Shown piece by piece: positions 1 to 7,584 of a DNA stretch of 49,546 nt. Source of the DNA: Dethiosulfatibacter sp. (GTDB taxonomy: Bacteria > Bacillota_A > Clostridia > Tissierellales > Dethiosulfatibacteraceae); contig JAHRFV010000119.1 of assembly GCA_019084435.1 (NCBI GenBank), positions 1 to 49,546 of the forward strand, in the 5' to 3' direction. The notes under the pieces were generated by a model. The model did not search any database. It was not told where the DNA came from and was given only the letters and a program-made list of their open reading frames with translations. A program made the position numbers and the translations under genes. Numbering within the stretch: position 1 is the stretch's first letter; every line of letters begins with the position of its first letter.

Positions 1-149
1 CATAAATTAACTACCTTATCACATAGTTCCAAAACGGATTGTCAAATAACAGAATCATAGAAACCACAAAGCAATATATTGCTGTTGATTCAATCATTTC
101 CAAGCCAACAAACAAAGTTCTAGAAATTGTGTTTGCTTCATCTGGTTGT
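1..149 (-). repeat. Left arm of a 149-bp inverted repeat (fold-back copy of the atpE 3' end)
   Basis: Base i in this arm pairs with base 386-i, so 1-149 is the reverse complement of 237-385. I count 6 mismatches (positions 10, 42, 80, 98, 99, 128). Read on this arm, each has T where the other arm predicts G, or A where it predicts C. The other arm is the real gene: it gives the conserved FANPF end of subunit c, whereas this copy would give FDNPF and would also change A55 to E. I infer a fold-back chimera at the contig end rather than a genomic repeat. Confidence 0.9.
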
Positions 150-150
150 C

Positions 151-375
151 GCAGGACTGACTATAGCTATCGGTTCTGTCGCACCTGCACTTGGTGAGGG
201 AAAGGCTGTTGCACAGGCCCTCAATTCTATAGCGCAACAACCAGATGAAGCAAACACCATTTCTAGAACTTTGTTTGTTGGCTTGGCCATGATTGAATCA
301 ACAGCCATATATTGCTTTGTGGTTTCTATGATTCTGTTATTTGCCAATCCGTTTTGGAACTATGTGATAAGGTAG
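151..375 (+). CDS. atpE: F-type ATP synthase subunit c, 5'-truncated
   Basis: This is the rotor-ring proteolipid of the membrane Fo sector. The readable part has the first helix with a GEGKAV segment, the polar loop (AQQPDEA) and the second helix with the ion-binding carboxylate in MIEST-AIY, ending in LLFANPF. The open frame runs back to a TTG at 127, but codons before ~151 come from the inverted repeat, so the true start and first ~15-20 residues are missing. Besides the helix-2 Glu (with Ser, Thr and Tyr beside it) there is a Glu in helix 1, 14 residues before the loop QP. That is the position of Gln32 in Na+-binding rings, giving a two-carboxylate site. The b subunit begins 7 bases downstream. 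Confidence 0.85.
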   Translation, partial: AGLTIAIGSVAPALGEGKAVAQALNSIAQQPDEANTISRTLFVGLAMIESTAIYCFVVSMILLFANPFWNYVIR

Positions 376-385
376 GTAATTTATG
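237..385 (+). repeat. Right arm of the inverted repeat (authentic atpE end)
   Basis: This is the partner of 1-149 across an 87-base spacer. It covers the second helix of subunit c, its stop codon and the ribosome site and ATG of the next gene, all intact and in frame, so it is the original from which the left arm was copied. Confidence 0.88.
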
Positions 386-1138
386 AATATAAACTGGTTT
401 GAAATCATTGTTCAAATCATCAACTTTTTTATTCTTCTGTTTATTCTTCAGAAGTTGTTTTACAAGCCTGTCATTAAAGTGATGGAAGAGAGACAGCAAG
501 GAATCAGGGATATACGGGATGAAGCCGATCTAAAAAAGAAAGAGGCTGACGAACTGATCCAAGAATATAGATCGAATTTAAAAACCTTTGAAGAAAACAA
601 AGCAGAAGAGATGAACAAGGCGATTAAAGAAGCGGATGAAAAGAAAGAAAAGATCATTGAATCTTACATGAAAGAAGCGGACGCGAAGCGCGAAAGCTAT
701 ATAAATGAGGTTAAGGAGGAAAAAGAATACTTCCTGCATGAGTTAAGAAGCACCTTGGGAAAGAGTTCTATCATCATAGCCTCCAAAATTCTAAAAACTA
801 TATCAGAGGAAGATTTAACAGAGAAAATATTTGAGGTTTTTATTAAGAAGATTGAATCTCTGGAGAAAGAAAAACTTGAAGAAGAAATAAAGCTCGATGG
901 AGAGAAAATTATTCTAATTAGCTCTGTCGCACTTTCTGAGGAACAAAAAAATAGATTTAAGAATGCTATTTCGGAAAAACTGGATTTCTCTATTGAAATC
1001 GACTATGAGATTGACGAGCATTTGATTATGGGTTTTGAACTCAACCTGGAAAGCCTGACGGTACACACGAATATTGAGAATTACTTGAGGGAAGCAGAGG
1101 ATAGTATCAAGAAAATACTGGATAAAAAAACAAGCTAG
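383..1138 (+). CDS. atpF: ATP synthase subunit b with a delta/OSCP-like C-terminal domain
   Basis: This is the peripheral-stalk subunit joining Fo to F1. Residues ~5-27 form one hydrophobic membrane helix, ~30-140 are a long Lys/Glu-rich coiled coil, and the last ~100 residues form a separate domain. At 251 residues it is much longer than the usual ~160. The tail contains SSVALSEEQ and, further on, [10 protein letters not shown] followed by a T-x-x-x-N-YL ending. This matches the pattern of the C-terminal part of subunit delta (V-A-x-L-x-EEQ, then LIGG and a D-x-S-x-x-x-L motif). No separate delta gene lies between b and alpha, so I infer that this domain replaces it. GTAGG ahead of ATG 383 is the ribosome site. 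Confidence 0.85.
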   Translation: MNINWFEIIVQIINFFILLFILQKLFYKPVIKVMEERQQGIRDIRDEADLKKKEADELIQEYRSNLKTFEENKAEEMNKAIKEADEKKEKIIESYMKEADAKRESYINEVKEEKEYFLHELRSTLGKSSIIIASKILKTISEEDLTEKIFEVFIKKIESLEKEKLEEEIKLDGEKIILISSVALSEEQKNRFKNAISEKLDFSIEIDYEIDEHLIMGFELNLESLTVHTNIENYLREAEDSIKKILDKKTS

Positions 1139-1154
1139 AAAGGAGGAAAATTAT

Positions 1155-2666
1155 ATGCTAAAAAAACAACTAAACTTGTTGGAAGAAGCTGTTGGTGTGC
1201 TTTCTAACGACGTACTTGGGAAATATGATATGGAAGAAACCGGGGCAATCATATCAATTGATAGCGGAATAGCTGTTATAAAGGGACTAATGTCAGTCAA
1301 AAACCAAGAATTAATTGAATTCCCGGGAAATACTATGGGCATGGCATATAATTTGGATTCCGAAACGACTGGTGTTATTCTTCTGGGGAATTATGATCAT
1401 ATAAAATCAGGGGATAGGGTTAGAAGAAGCTTTAAGGTTGCTGACATTCCAGTTTCAGATAATTTTTTAGGGCGAGTGATATCGCCACTGGGAGAACCAC
1501 TCGACGATTTAGGACCAATCGAATCAGAAAAAAGACTTCCTATAGAGCGTGAAGCGCCACCCATTATGAAACGTGCTCCTGTAAACGTACCACTGAATAC
1601 AGGTATAAAGGTTGTAGATTCAGTCGTCCCTATCGGAAGAGGACAGAGAGAACTGATTTTGGGAGATAGGCAAACAGGGAAGACCGCCATAGCAATAGAC
1701 GCTATTATCAATCAAAAAAATAAAGATGTCATCTGCATATACTGTGCTATCGGGCAGCAGGTAACTTCAATATCAAAACTGATTGACGTGCTCACGAAAC
1801 ATGATGCAATGAGTTACACTATAGCGGTAATTGCAGGATCAGAGTCGCCTCCGGGAGTCGTTTTTATAGCACCCTATGCGGCTACTTCACTAGCGGAATA
1901 TTTCATGGAAAAGGGAAAGGATGTACTGATAGTATATGATGATCTCACCAGACACGCCAGAGCTTACAGAGAGCTGTCACTTCTATTGGAGCGCCCTCCG
2001 GGCAGAGAGGCATATCCAGGGGATATTTTTTATATACATTCCAGGTTTTTGGAAAGGGCAACACATCTAAAGGAAGAGTTTGGTGGAGGTAGCCTTACAG
2101 CCCTTCCTATTATTGAAACCCAGGCAGAAAACTTATCAGCATTTATTCCGACAAACCTGATTTCAATTACTGATGGGCAGATCTATTTATCTCCTAAGCT
2201 GTTTCAAAAGGGGAATCTGCCTGCTGTTAAAATTGGTTCCTCCGTTTCTAGAGTAGGGGGAAAAACCCAAATTGCCACTTATCGACAAATTACCAGCGCG
2301 CTTAAACTCACCTATTCCCAATTTGAAGAGTTAGAGGCATTTGCAAGTTTTGGTACGCGATTAGATGAAAGCACCAGGAAAACACTTGAAAGAGGGGAGC
2401 GAATTCGTGCAGTCCTTAATCAACCTCAATACGAGCCTATGGAAGTCACGGAACAGATTGGGGTATTATTAGCTGTAACGTCCGGAGCATTTGATTTCGT
2501 TCCTCTGGATAAGATCCGAAAGGCAGAGGATATCATAAGATCTATAGTACGTGAAGATGATGCATTTAGGGATAAGCTAACCAAAGACGAAGAACTGGAA
2601 GATGACATTCAAAAAGAATTTTTGGATAAAGTTGAGACAAGGCTTAAAGAGGAGTTGGGTGAATAG
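1155..2666 (+). CDS. atpA: F-type ATP synthase subunit alpha
   Basis: This is the non-catalytic nucleotide-binding subunit of the F1 hexamer. At 503 residues it is full length. It shows the N-terminal beta-barrel (~25-95), the P-loop GDRQTGKT at ~170-177, the [10 protein letters not shown] segment, the SRVGG region near residue 370 and the C-terminal helical domain. An AAAGGAGG ribosome site lies just before ATG 1155. The stop abuts the ATG of the gamma gene with no gap, so alpha and gamma are probably translationally coupled. The order c-b-alpha-gamma without delta agrees with an N-type operon, whose beta and epsilon genes would lie upstream, outside the window. Confidence 0.97.
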   Translation: MLKKQLNLLEEAVGVLSNDVLGKYDMEETGAIISIDSGIAVIKGLMSVKNQELIEFPGNTMGMAYNLDSETTGVILLGNYDHIKSGDRVRRSFKVADIPVSDNFLGRVISPLGEPLDDLGPIESEKRLPIEREAPPIMKRAPVNVPLNTGIKVVDSVVPIGRGQRELILGDRQTGKTAIAIDAIINQKNKDVICIYCAIGQQVTSISKLIDVLTKHDAMSYTIAVIAGSESPPGVVFIAPYAATSLAEYFMEKGKDVLIVYDDLTRHARAYRELSLLLERPPGREAYPGDIFYIHSRFLERATHLKEEFGGGSLTALPIIETQAENLSAFIPTNLISITDGQIYLSPKLFQKGNLPAVKIGSSVSRVGGKTQIATYRQITSALKLTYSQFEELEAFASFGTRLDESTRKTLERGERIRAVLNQPQYEPMEVTEQIGVLLAVTSGAFDFVPLDKIRKAEDIIRSIVREDDAFRDKLTKDEELEDDIQKEFLDKVETRLKEELGE

Positions 2667-3542
2667 ATGGAAGACTTACAATCCATTAAAAAACGTATTG
2701 ATTCCGCCGGGAATCTCCAAACAATAGTTTCAACTATGAAAGCACATGCTTCTTCGAATATTAACCAATTTCAAAATGCTGCGTTCTCCTCGATGAATTA
2801 TAGAAGAATATTGGATATGGGGCTTTATATTGTTTTATCTAAAGATAATGATCTGAACATCACTGAAAAGCAAAAAGAAGGCAGTACCATAAGCATCATA
2901 TTTGGCTCTGACCATGGCCTGGCAGGTAGATTCAACGAAAGGATAGCGAGCTTTGCTTTGAAAGAGATTCAACAAAAGGAAGAAGATATCATTATAGTTG
3001 TGGGTCAGCAGGTTTTTTCTAGATTGGAAAGAGACCTAAAAATCCTTGAGACATTAACAGTTCCTCAGACAAGAGAAGGTATAACAGCTATGGTACAAAA
3101 GCTACTGTTTGAAATTGATCAATTGATGGAGCAAAAATCTATAAAAGAAATCATACTTTATTACAATAAGCCTTCACAGGATTCAGTATTTGAAGAAGAA
3201 ACGGAAAGACTGTTCCCGCTGGATTTGAAAAAAGTAGAAGGAAATCAGATTGGCTGGGAATCAAATTCTATCCCAACATATCTAATGGATAAAGAAACAA
3301 TAATTTCTGATCTGATTCAACAGTATTTCTTTATTACACTTTACAGGAGCTTGTGCTATTCGTTAGCTTCGGAAAATGCTAGCAGACTAGCATCTATGCA
3401 AGCTGCAGAGAAAAATATTGATGAGCGGTTGGATGAATTAAATGCAGCATATCGCAGGCAGAGACAAAATCAAATCACAGAAGAAATAAATGATATTGTT
3501 TCAGGATTTAAGGCGATAAAGAAATCAACAGGTGAAGACTAG
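2667..3542 (+). CDS. atpG: ATP synthase subunit gamma
   Basis: This is the central rotor shaft of F1. The N-terminal helix IKKRIDSAGN-x-QTI-x-STMK and the C-terminal helix (ASMQAAEKNIDERL, then RQRQNQITEEINDIVSGF) are the two family signatures that form the coiled-coil shaft. The middle (~75-200) is the Rossmann-like foot. Length (291) is typical. It is the last gene of the operon: the next gene is an unrelated hydrolase behind its own promoter, and no beta or epsilon gene follows. In ordinary F-ATPase operons gamma is followed by beta and epsilon, so the position is itself evidence for the N-type arrangement. Confidence 0.95.
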   Translation: MEDLQSIKKRIDSAGNLQTIVSTMKAHASSNINQFQNAAFSSMNYRRILDMGLYIVLSKDNDLNITEKQKEGSTISIIFGSDHGLAGRFNERIASFALKEIQQKEEDIIIVVGQQVFSRLERDLKILETLTVPQTREGITAMVQKLLFEIDQLMEQKSIKEIILYYNKPSQDSVFEEETERLFPLDLKKVEGNQIGWESNSIPTYLMDKETIISDLIQQYFFITLYRSLCYSLASENASRLASMQAAEKNIDERLDELNAAYRRQRQNQITEEINDIVSGFKAIKKSTGED

Positions 3543-3550
3543 TTCTTGGT

Positions 3551-3580
3551 TCTGGAAATTTTTTTTTAAAGTAGTATAAT
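3551..3580 (+). promoter_or_regulatory. Candidate promoter of the alpha/beta hydrolase gene
   Basis: TATAAT at 3575-3580 lies 62 bases before the ATG. The best upstream partner is TCTGGA/TTCTGG at ~3551-3556, a weak -35. No convincing terminator stem precedes it after the gamma stop, only a T-run. Confidence 0.45.
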
Positions 3581-3642
3581 ATGAGTGAGACTATTGTCAA
3601 CAAACACTGTACTACAAAAAATGATAACAACTGGAGGTACAA

Positions 3643-4356
3643 ATGAGTAGAATTTTATTAATTCATGGAGCATGGCACAACGGAAAATGCTGGGATGCAG
3701 TCATTGATCTATTGGAAAAAGCGGGATATGACGCTTTTGCGCTGACACTTCCCGGAAATGAGGTCGATGGCAAAAAGGATGTCACTTATGATGATTACGT
3801 CAATCACGTGGTGGATGTCATCAACAGCCAAGCAGATGATGTCATTGTTGTTGGCCATTCAAGTGCAGGACATGTGATCCAGATGGCTGTACCAAAGGTT
3901 AAAGATAAAGTGAAAAAGATTATTTTCAACAACGCATGGATACTCCCAGATGGGCAATCTCAATTTGATCTGGTACCTGAAGAAATCAAGAATGGGATGA
4001 TAGAGGCGGCCAAGGCAAGCGGAGAAAACTCAATTCCGGTAGACCTCGGATTTTTAAGAGGCCAGCTTGCAACTGAAGCTGATGACGAAACGTTCGAAAA
4101 GCTTGTTGACATACTTGTGTCCCAACCTCTCACAATGATGGAAACGCCGATTGACGCTGAGTCATTGGCATCGCTGCATATGCCGAAGGTTATGCTGTAC
4201 TGTAATAAAGATATATCACTTCCAAGGGAAGTATATGTAGGAATGTTTGTTGCTTTGGACAGTATTAAGATTGTAGAAGTGGAATGCGACCACGAAGGTC
4301 TTTTCACTAATCCTGAAGAATTCACTAAAGGATTGATCAAGTGTATTGAACTTTAA
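3643..4356 (+). CDS. Alpha/beta-hydrolase (EstC/salicylate-esterase-like)
   Basis: This is a predicted cytoplasmic serine hydrolase of 237 residues. LIHGAWHNGKCW at the N-terminus provides the oxyanion-hole HG segment. VVGHSSAG at ~69-76 is the nucleophile elbow with Ser73, and the His in ECDHEGLF (~217) sits where the catalytic His is expected. No signal peptide is present. The subgroup that starts HGAWH includes plant methyl-ester esterases and bacterial relatives, but the substrate cannot be told here. GGAGG lies 6 bases before the ATG. It forms its own unit with a promoter behind it and a hairpin terminator ahead. Confidence 0.88.
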   Translation: MSRILLIHGAWHNGKCWDAVIDLLEKAGYDAFALTLPGNEVDGKKDVTYDDYVNHVVDVINSQADDVIVVGHSSAGHVIQMAVPKVKDKVKKIIFNNAWILPDGQSQFDLVPEEIKNGMIEAAKASGENSIPVDLGFLRGQLATEADDETFEKLVDILVSQPLTMMETPIDAESLASLHMPKVMLYCNKDISLPREVYVGMFVALDSIKIVEVECDHEGLFTNPEEFTKGLIKCIEL

Positions 4357-4382
4357 TCTAAATTAATCAAGCTAAATACTAT

Positions 4383-4437
4383 AATGCACTAAATTATCCG
4401 CGTCGAGTCATTACATGCGGGTGGTTTGGTGCATTTT
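4383..4437 (+). terminator. Long wobble-paired hairpin terminator
   Basis: AATGCAC at 4383 begins a ~19-bp stem with GGTGCATT ending at 4435, followed by TTT. All imperfect pairs are U opposite G when read as + strand RNA, so the stem is much better as + RNA than as - RNA. It sits between convergent genes and should terminate the hydrolase transcript. Confidence 0.7.
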
Positions 4438-4441
4438 ACAA

Positions 4442-5647
4442 TTAAACCTTCTTCACCTTCACCTTATCAACAAACAGAAATAGAATAAGGGCGCCAATGA
4501 CGGTGACGATGGTGCTGTAAAAAAGCAGGATTGAAGGACCGCTGATGTCTAAAACCAGACCACCGATCAGGCTTCCAAAGACAGCACTCAAGGTCATCAT
4601 GCCTGTCAGCATGGATTGTCCCTTGACTGCCTCACCTTTTTCCATGACCTCATCAACCAGATGGACCGAGGCTGACAAGAAGAAAGGAAAAGAAATGAGT
4701 TGAAAGAGAAAAGCGATGTAGATGAAGCCGACAGAAGTGGCAAGATAAGTAAACAGAACCTTTCCAATAAAAGCAACAGCTGATATTTTAAGCATGGTCT
4801 GACAGCTGAAATAAAAACGTATCCTTCTGAAGAAGAAAAGACCGGGTAGCTCCAAGAGTGCCATAAAGGAGAGCAACCGACCCATCTGGTCGCTCCGCCC
4901 GCCAACTGCGGCAATGATTTGGATCATATAATTGTTGATAATGGCATTTTGAAAGAATATGAGCATCACACTGATTGAAAAAACAACAAAATAGACATTT
5001 CGTCGAATAAATGAAATCAAGGAAATGGAGGCTGCCTCCTGACCCGGTTTGAAGGTGATATATTCGAGGCCTTGCGAAGAAGATGTACTGTGATGCAACC
5101 TTTCAGTGGTAATCAATGCAGATAGTAGAAGCAAAAGAATAGCAACACCGGTTACTGGAATGGCTGTTGTGCCAAAAGTGACAACCAAAAACCCCAGCAG
5201 GGCGCTGATAAATGAAAAAGCGATAGAGCCACCGCTTCTTGCCACACCAAAATTCAAGGGCTCGCTACCGTTTCGATAATGAAAGGCCATAGCGTTTATC
5301 ATCGGCTGGATGGATATGTGAAGAGTACATAGAAGAACGAATACAGTCGACAAAGAGAAAGACCTCGTTTCAAAAAAGACCAGAGACAAGGTCCCAACAA
5401 TCAAAACACCCGAAACCAATCGGGCGACAAGTGATAGTGATACCTTTTGTGAACGGTCGATGATATCTGCCAAAATTGGTTGAATAATGACCGATAGAAT
5501 GTTGGAGACTGCCAGAATCACGCCGATTTCAGAATTGGTGTAGCCTTTGCTGAGCAGGAACACCGATGAAAAGGCTATGATGACAGAGAAATACATCCAG
5601 TAGGTACCCTGGACGGCTGTATAGGATAAAGTCATTGGATTTTTCAT
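4442..5647 (-). CDS. MFS transporter (MFS_1-like/HcaT-type)
   Basis: This is a 401-residue polytopic membrane protein with about 12 hydrophobic segments in two halves separated by a loop near residues 185-210. The N-terminal block (YFSVIIAFSSVFLLSKGYTNSEIG in short pieces) followed by PILADIIDR corresponds to the family's loop-2/3 motif. These features fit the MFS_1-like group containing phenylpropionate and nucleoside permeases. The substrate is unknown. No good Shine-Dalgarno precedes the ATG, and a promoter-like sequence ends only 6 bases before it, so the mRNA may be leaderless. The gene is divergent from the large catabolic cluster and could belong to it functionally, but that is only position-based inference. 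Confidence 0.88.
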   Translation of the reverse strand: MKNPMTLSYTAVQGTYWMYFSVIIAFSSVFLLSKGYTNSEIGVILAVSNILSVIIQPILADIIDRSQKVSLSLVARLVSGVLIVGTLSLVFFETRSFSLSTVFVLLCTLHISIQPMINAMAFHYRNGSEPLNFGVARSGGSIAFSFISALLGFLVVTFGTTAIPVTGVAILLLLLSALITTERLHHSTSSSQGLEYITFKPGQEAASISLISFIRRNVYFVVFSISVMLIFFQNAIINNYMIQIIAAVGGRSDQMGRLLSFMALLELPGLFFFRRIRFYFSCQTMLKISAVAFIGKVLFTYLATSVGFIYIAFLFQLISFPFFLSASVHLVDEVMEKGEAVKGQSMLTGMMTLSAVFGSLIGGLVLDISGPSILLFYSTIVTVIGALILFLFVDKVKVKKV

Positions 5648-5653
5648 GGCTCT

Positions 5654-5682
5654 ATTCTATCATTGTAATGACTTATCTTCAA
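5654..5682 (-). promoter_or_regulatory. Promoter of the MFS gene, possibly giving a leaderless mRNA
   Basis: Read on the minus strand, TTGAAG (5682-5677) and TAGAAT (5659-5654) are separated by exactly 17 bases. Only six bases lie between the -10 and the ATG, so transcription would start at or next to the start codon. Confidence 0.5.
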
Positions 5683-5693
5683 TCTGTAATTTA

Positions 5694-5730
5694 ACAAAAA
5701 ACAAAAGGGACGGTTCCTTTTGTTTTTTGT
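5694..5730 (+). repeat. Hairpin repeat copy 1 (GGGACGGTTCC orientation)
   Basis: A/T-rich arms (ACAAAAAACAAAAGG against its complement) flank the asymmetric core GGGACGGTTCC. Four more copies occur at 21.0, 26.6, 29.0 and 29.8 kb. This copy alone lies between divergently transcribed genes, upstream of both starts, so it is not at a gene end. Confidence 0.92.
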
Positions 5731-5763
5731 TTTTGTTTTTTTGTCAATCACATCAAAAAGTAA

Positions 5764-5792
5764 TTGTAATATTATAGCTTATCTATTATAAT
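5764..5792 (+). promoter_or_regulatory. Promoter of the sugar-acid/tungsten-enzyme operon
   Basis: TTGTAA (5764-5769), a 17-base spacer and TATAAT (5787-5792) form a good sigma-A type promoter upstream of the KDPG aldolase gene. No other comparably good promoter was noticed within the following 15 kb. Confidence 0.7.
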
Positions 5793-5806
5793 ATTAATGA
5801 AACTAC

Positions 5807-5823
5807 GGTTCACATTGTGAAAC
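5807..5823 (+). promoter_or_regulatory. Palindromic operator, probably for the IclR-family regulator
   Basis: TTCACA-T-TGTGAA (5809-5821) is a perfect 6-bp dyad with a one-base centre. It begins about 16 bases after the -10, just inside the transcribed region, where a bound repressor would block elongation or initiation. Its GAAAC/GTTTC-like arms resemble known KdgR/IclR sites. The link to the IclR gene at 20235 is inference. Confidence 0.55.
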
Positions 5824-5857
5824 TTACATCATATATTTTTAGAAAGGTGGCGATGCA

Positions 5858-6502
5858 GTGATTCCAAAGATAAAAACCTTAACGCGCATTTATGAGGCGG
5901 GTATTGTAGCGGTAGTGAGAGCGGAGAATAGCGATCAGGCAGTCAAAATAGCAAAAGCCTGTATGGCAGGTGGCATACCATCCATTGAGATTACCTTTAC
6001 GGTACCTGGAGCAGAAGGGGTTATTCGGGATTTGAGAAAATCCATTCCGCCAGAGGAACTGGTGATTGGAGCAGGGACAGTGCTTGATAGTGAAACGGCA
6101 AGGATTGCAATTCTGGCCGGTGCTGAGTATGTGGTAAGTCCGGCTTTTGATCTTGAGACAGCAAGACTGTGCAATCGATATCAGATACCTTATATGCCTG
6201 GATGCATGACATTGACTGAAATGATCACAGCCATGGAAGCAGGTGCAGACGTGATCAAGGTATTCCCTGGAAGCGTATTCGGTCCGGATTTCATCAAAGG
6301 GATAAAGGGACCATTGCCACAGGCAGTTTTGATGCCGACAGGTGGTGTCAGTCTTGAAAATGTTAGAAGCTGGATTAAAAATGGATGCGTGGCAGTTGGA
6401 GTTGGTGGAGAATTGACGGGTGGTGCCAAAACTGGCGATTATGACAGGGTTACCGCAACTGCAGCACGTTTTATTGAGATTATCAAAGAAGCAAGAAAAT
6501 AA
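5858..6502 (+). CDS. eda: 2-dehydro-3-deoxy-6-phosphogluconate (KDPG/KHG) aldolase
   Basis: This class I aldolase cleaves KDPG to pyruvate and glyceraldehyde-3-phosphate. At 214 residues it is typical. It shows the IVAVVRAEN strand, the EITFTVPGA segment with the catalytic Glu, GAGTV, and the Schiff-base Lys in ADVIKVFPGS, followed by PTGGVS. The start is GTG 5858, set by AGAAAGGTGG at 5841-5850. It is the first gene of the 15-kb cluster and is followed 14 bases later by KDG kinase, so the pair would complete KDG to KDPG to pyruvate. No sugar-acid dehydratase is present in the window. Confidence 0.95.
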   Translation: MIPKIKTLTRIYEAGIVAVVRAENSDQAVKIAKACMAGGIPSIEITFTVPGAEGVIRDLRKSIPPEELVIGAGTVLDSETARIAILAGAEYVVSPAFDLETARLCNRYQIPYMPGCMTLTEMITAMEAGADVIKVFPGSVFGPDFIKGIKGPLPQAVLMPTGGVSLENVRSWIKNGCVAVGVGGELTGGAKTGDYDRVTATAARFIEIIKEARK

Positions 6503-6516
6503 GAGGAGTTGATTGA

Positions 6517-7539
6517 ATGAAGAAAATAGTGACTTTTGGAGAGATTATGCTCCGTTTATCACCTCCGGGGTTTCAGAGATTTGTCCAAGCCAAAGGATTT
6601 GATGCATTCTATGGTGGTGGAGAGGCTAATGTTGCATTTTCACTTGCACAGTATGGTCTGGCAACCAGCTATGTGACCAAGCTACCGAAAAATCCCTTAG
6701 GACAGGCAGCTGCCAATGAACTGAGGCGCTATGGCGTTAACACAGACTCGATTATATGGGACAAGGAGAGGCTTGGAATCTATTTCTGCGAAAAAGGCGC
6801 TTCTATGAGACCTTCAATTGTGGTTTACGATAGGGCAGATTCCTCCATCGCTAAAGCAAAAAAAGGAGATTTTGACTGGAAAGAGATTTTCAAGGATGCT
6901 CGATGGTTCCACTTTACAGGCATAACACCTGCCTTGGGACCGAATGTGGCGGAGGTTTGTCTTGAGGCTTGTCAGGTGGCAAAAGAACTAGGTGTGAAGG
7001 TAAGCTGCGACCTGAATTTCAGAAAAAACCTTTGGACATCAGCTGAAGCCAAAGAAACCATGACAAAACTGATGCCCTATGTGGATGTTTTGGTTGCCAA
7101 TGAGGAGGATGCGGAGAAGGTATTTGGCATCAAGGCTGAGAACACCAATGTTGAGGCAGGCTCCTTGGATGTGGAAGGCTACAAGGCCGTTGCGGATAAA
7201 CTGACATCGTCATTTGAGTTTGAAATGGTTGCTATCACATTAAGAGAGAGTATTTCAGCAAGTGATAACGGCTGGTCGGGAATCTTGTACGATAGAAAGC
7301 AATTCTACCAAGGTCCGAACTATACCGTAAGAATCGTTGATAGAGTCGGCGGTGGGGATTCGTTCTGTGCCGGTCTAATTTACTCGTTGATTAGCGGCTA
7401 CGAACCACAGGAAGCAATTGATTTTGCTGTTGCCGCTTCTGCCCTTAAACACACTATAGAAGGAGATTTCAACGTGGTGGAAGTTGAAGAGGTCAGAAAA
7501 CTGATGAAAGGAGATGCATCAGGAAGAGTGCAACGCTGA
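6517..7539 (+). CDS. kdgK: 2-keto-3-deoxygluconate kinase, PfkB family
   Basis: This enzyme phosphorylates 2-keto-3-deoxygluconate to the substrate of the aldolase encoded just upstream. The 340-residue PfkB fold shows the N-terminal GEIMLRL strand, the substrate-binding GGGEANVAF segment, the SCDLNFRKNLW region and the ATP-site signature DRVGGGDSFCAG, whose Asp is the catalytic base. GAGGAG precedes ATG 6517. Specificity for KDG rests mainly on sequence style and on pairing with eda; another 2-keto-3-deoxy acid is possible. Confidence 0.9.
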   Translation: MKKIVTFGEIMLRLSPPGFQRFVQAKGFDAFYGGGEANVAFSLAQYGLATSYVTKLPKNPLGQAAANELRRYGVNTDSIIWDKERLGIYFCEKGASMRPSIVVYDRADSSIAKAKKGDFDWKEIFKDARWFHFTGITPALGPNVAEVCLEACQVAKELGVKVSCDLNFRKNLWTSAEAKETMTKLMPYVDVLVANEEDAEKVFGIKAENTNVEAGSLDVEGYKAVADKLTSSFEFEMVAITLRESISASDNGWSGILYDRKQFYQGPNYTVRIVDRVGGGDSFCAGLIYSLISGYEPQEAIDFAVAASALKHTIEGDFNVVEVEEVRKLMKGDASGRVQR

Positions 7540-7584
7540 TTAATCATTATAATAATATATTTCAAATAAAGGAGGAAAAACCGG

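Noticed and set aside
127..150. TTG start giving an 82-residue subunit c
   Set aside because: These codons derive from the inverted repeat, so the frame is open by chance and the true N-terminus is missing.
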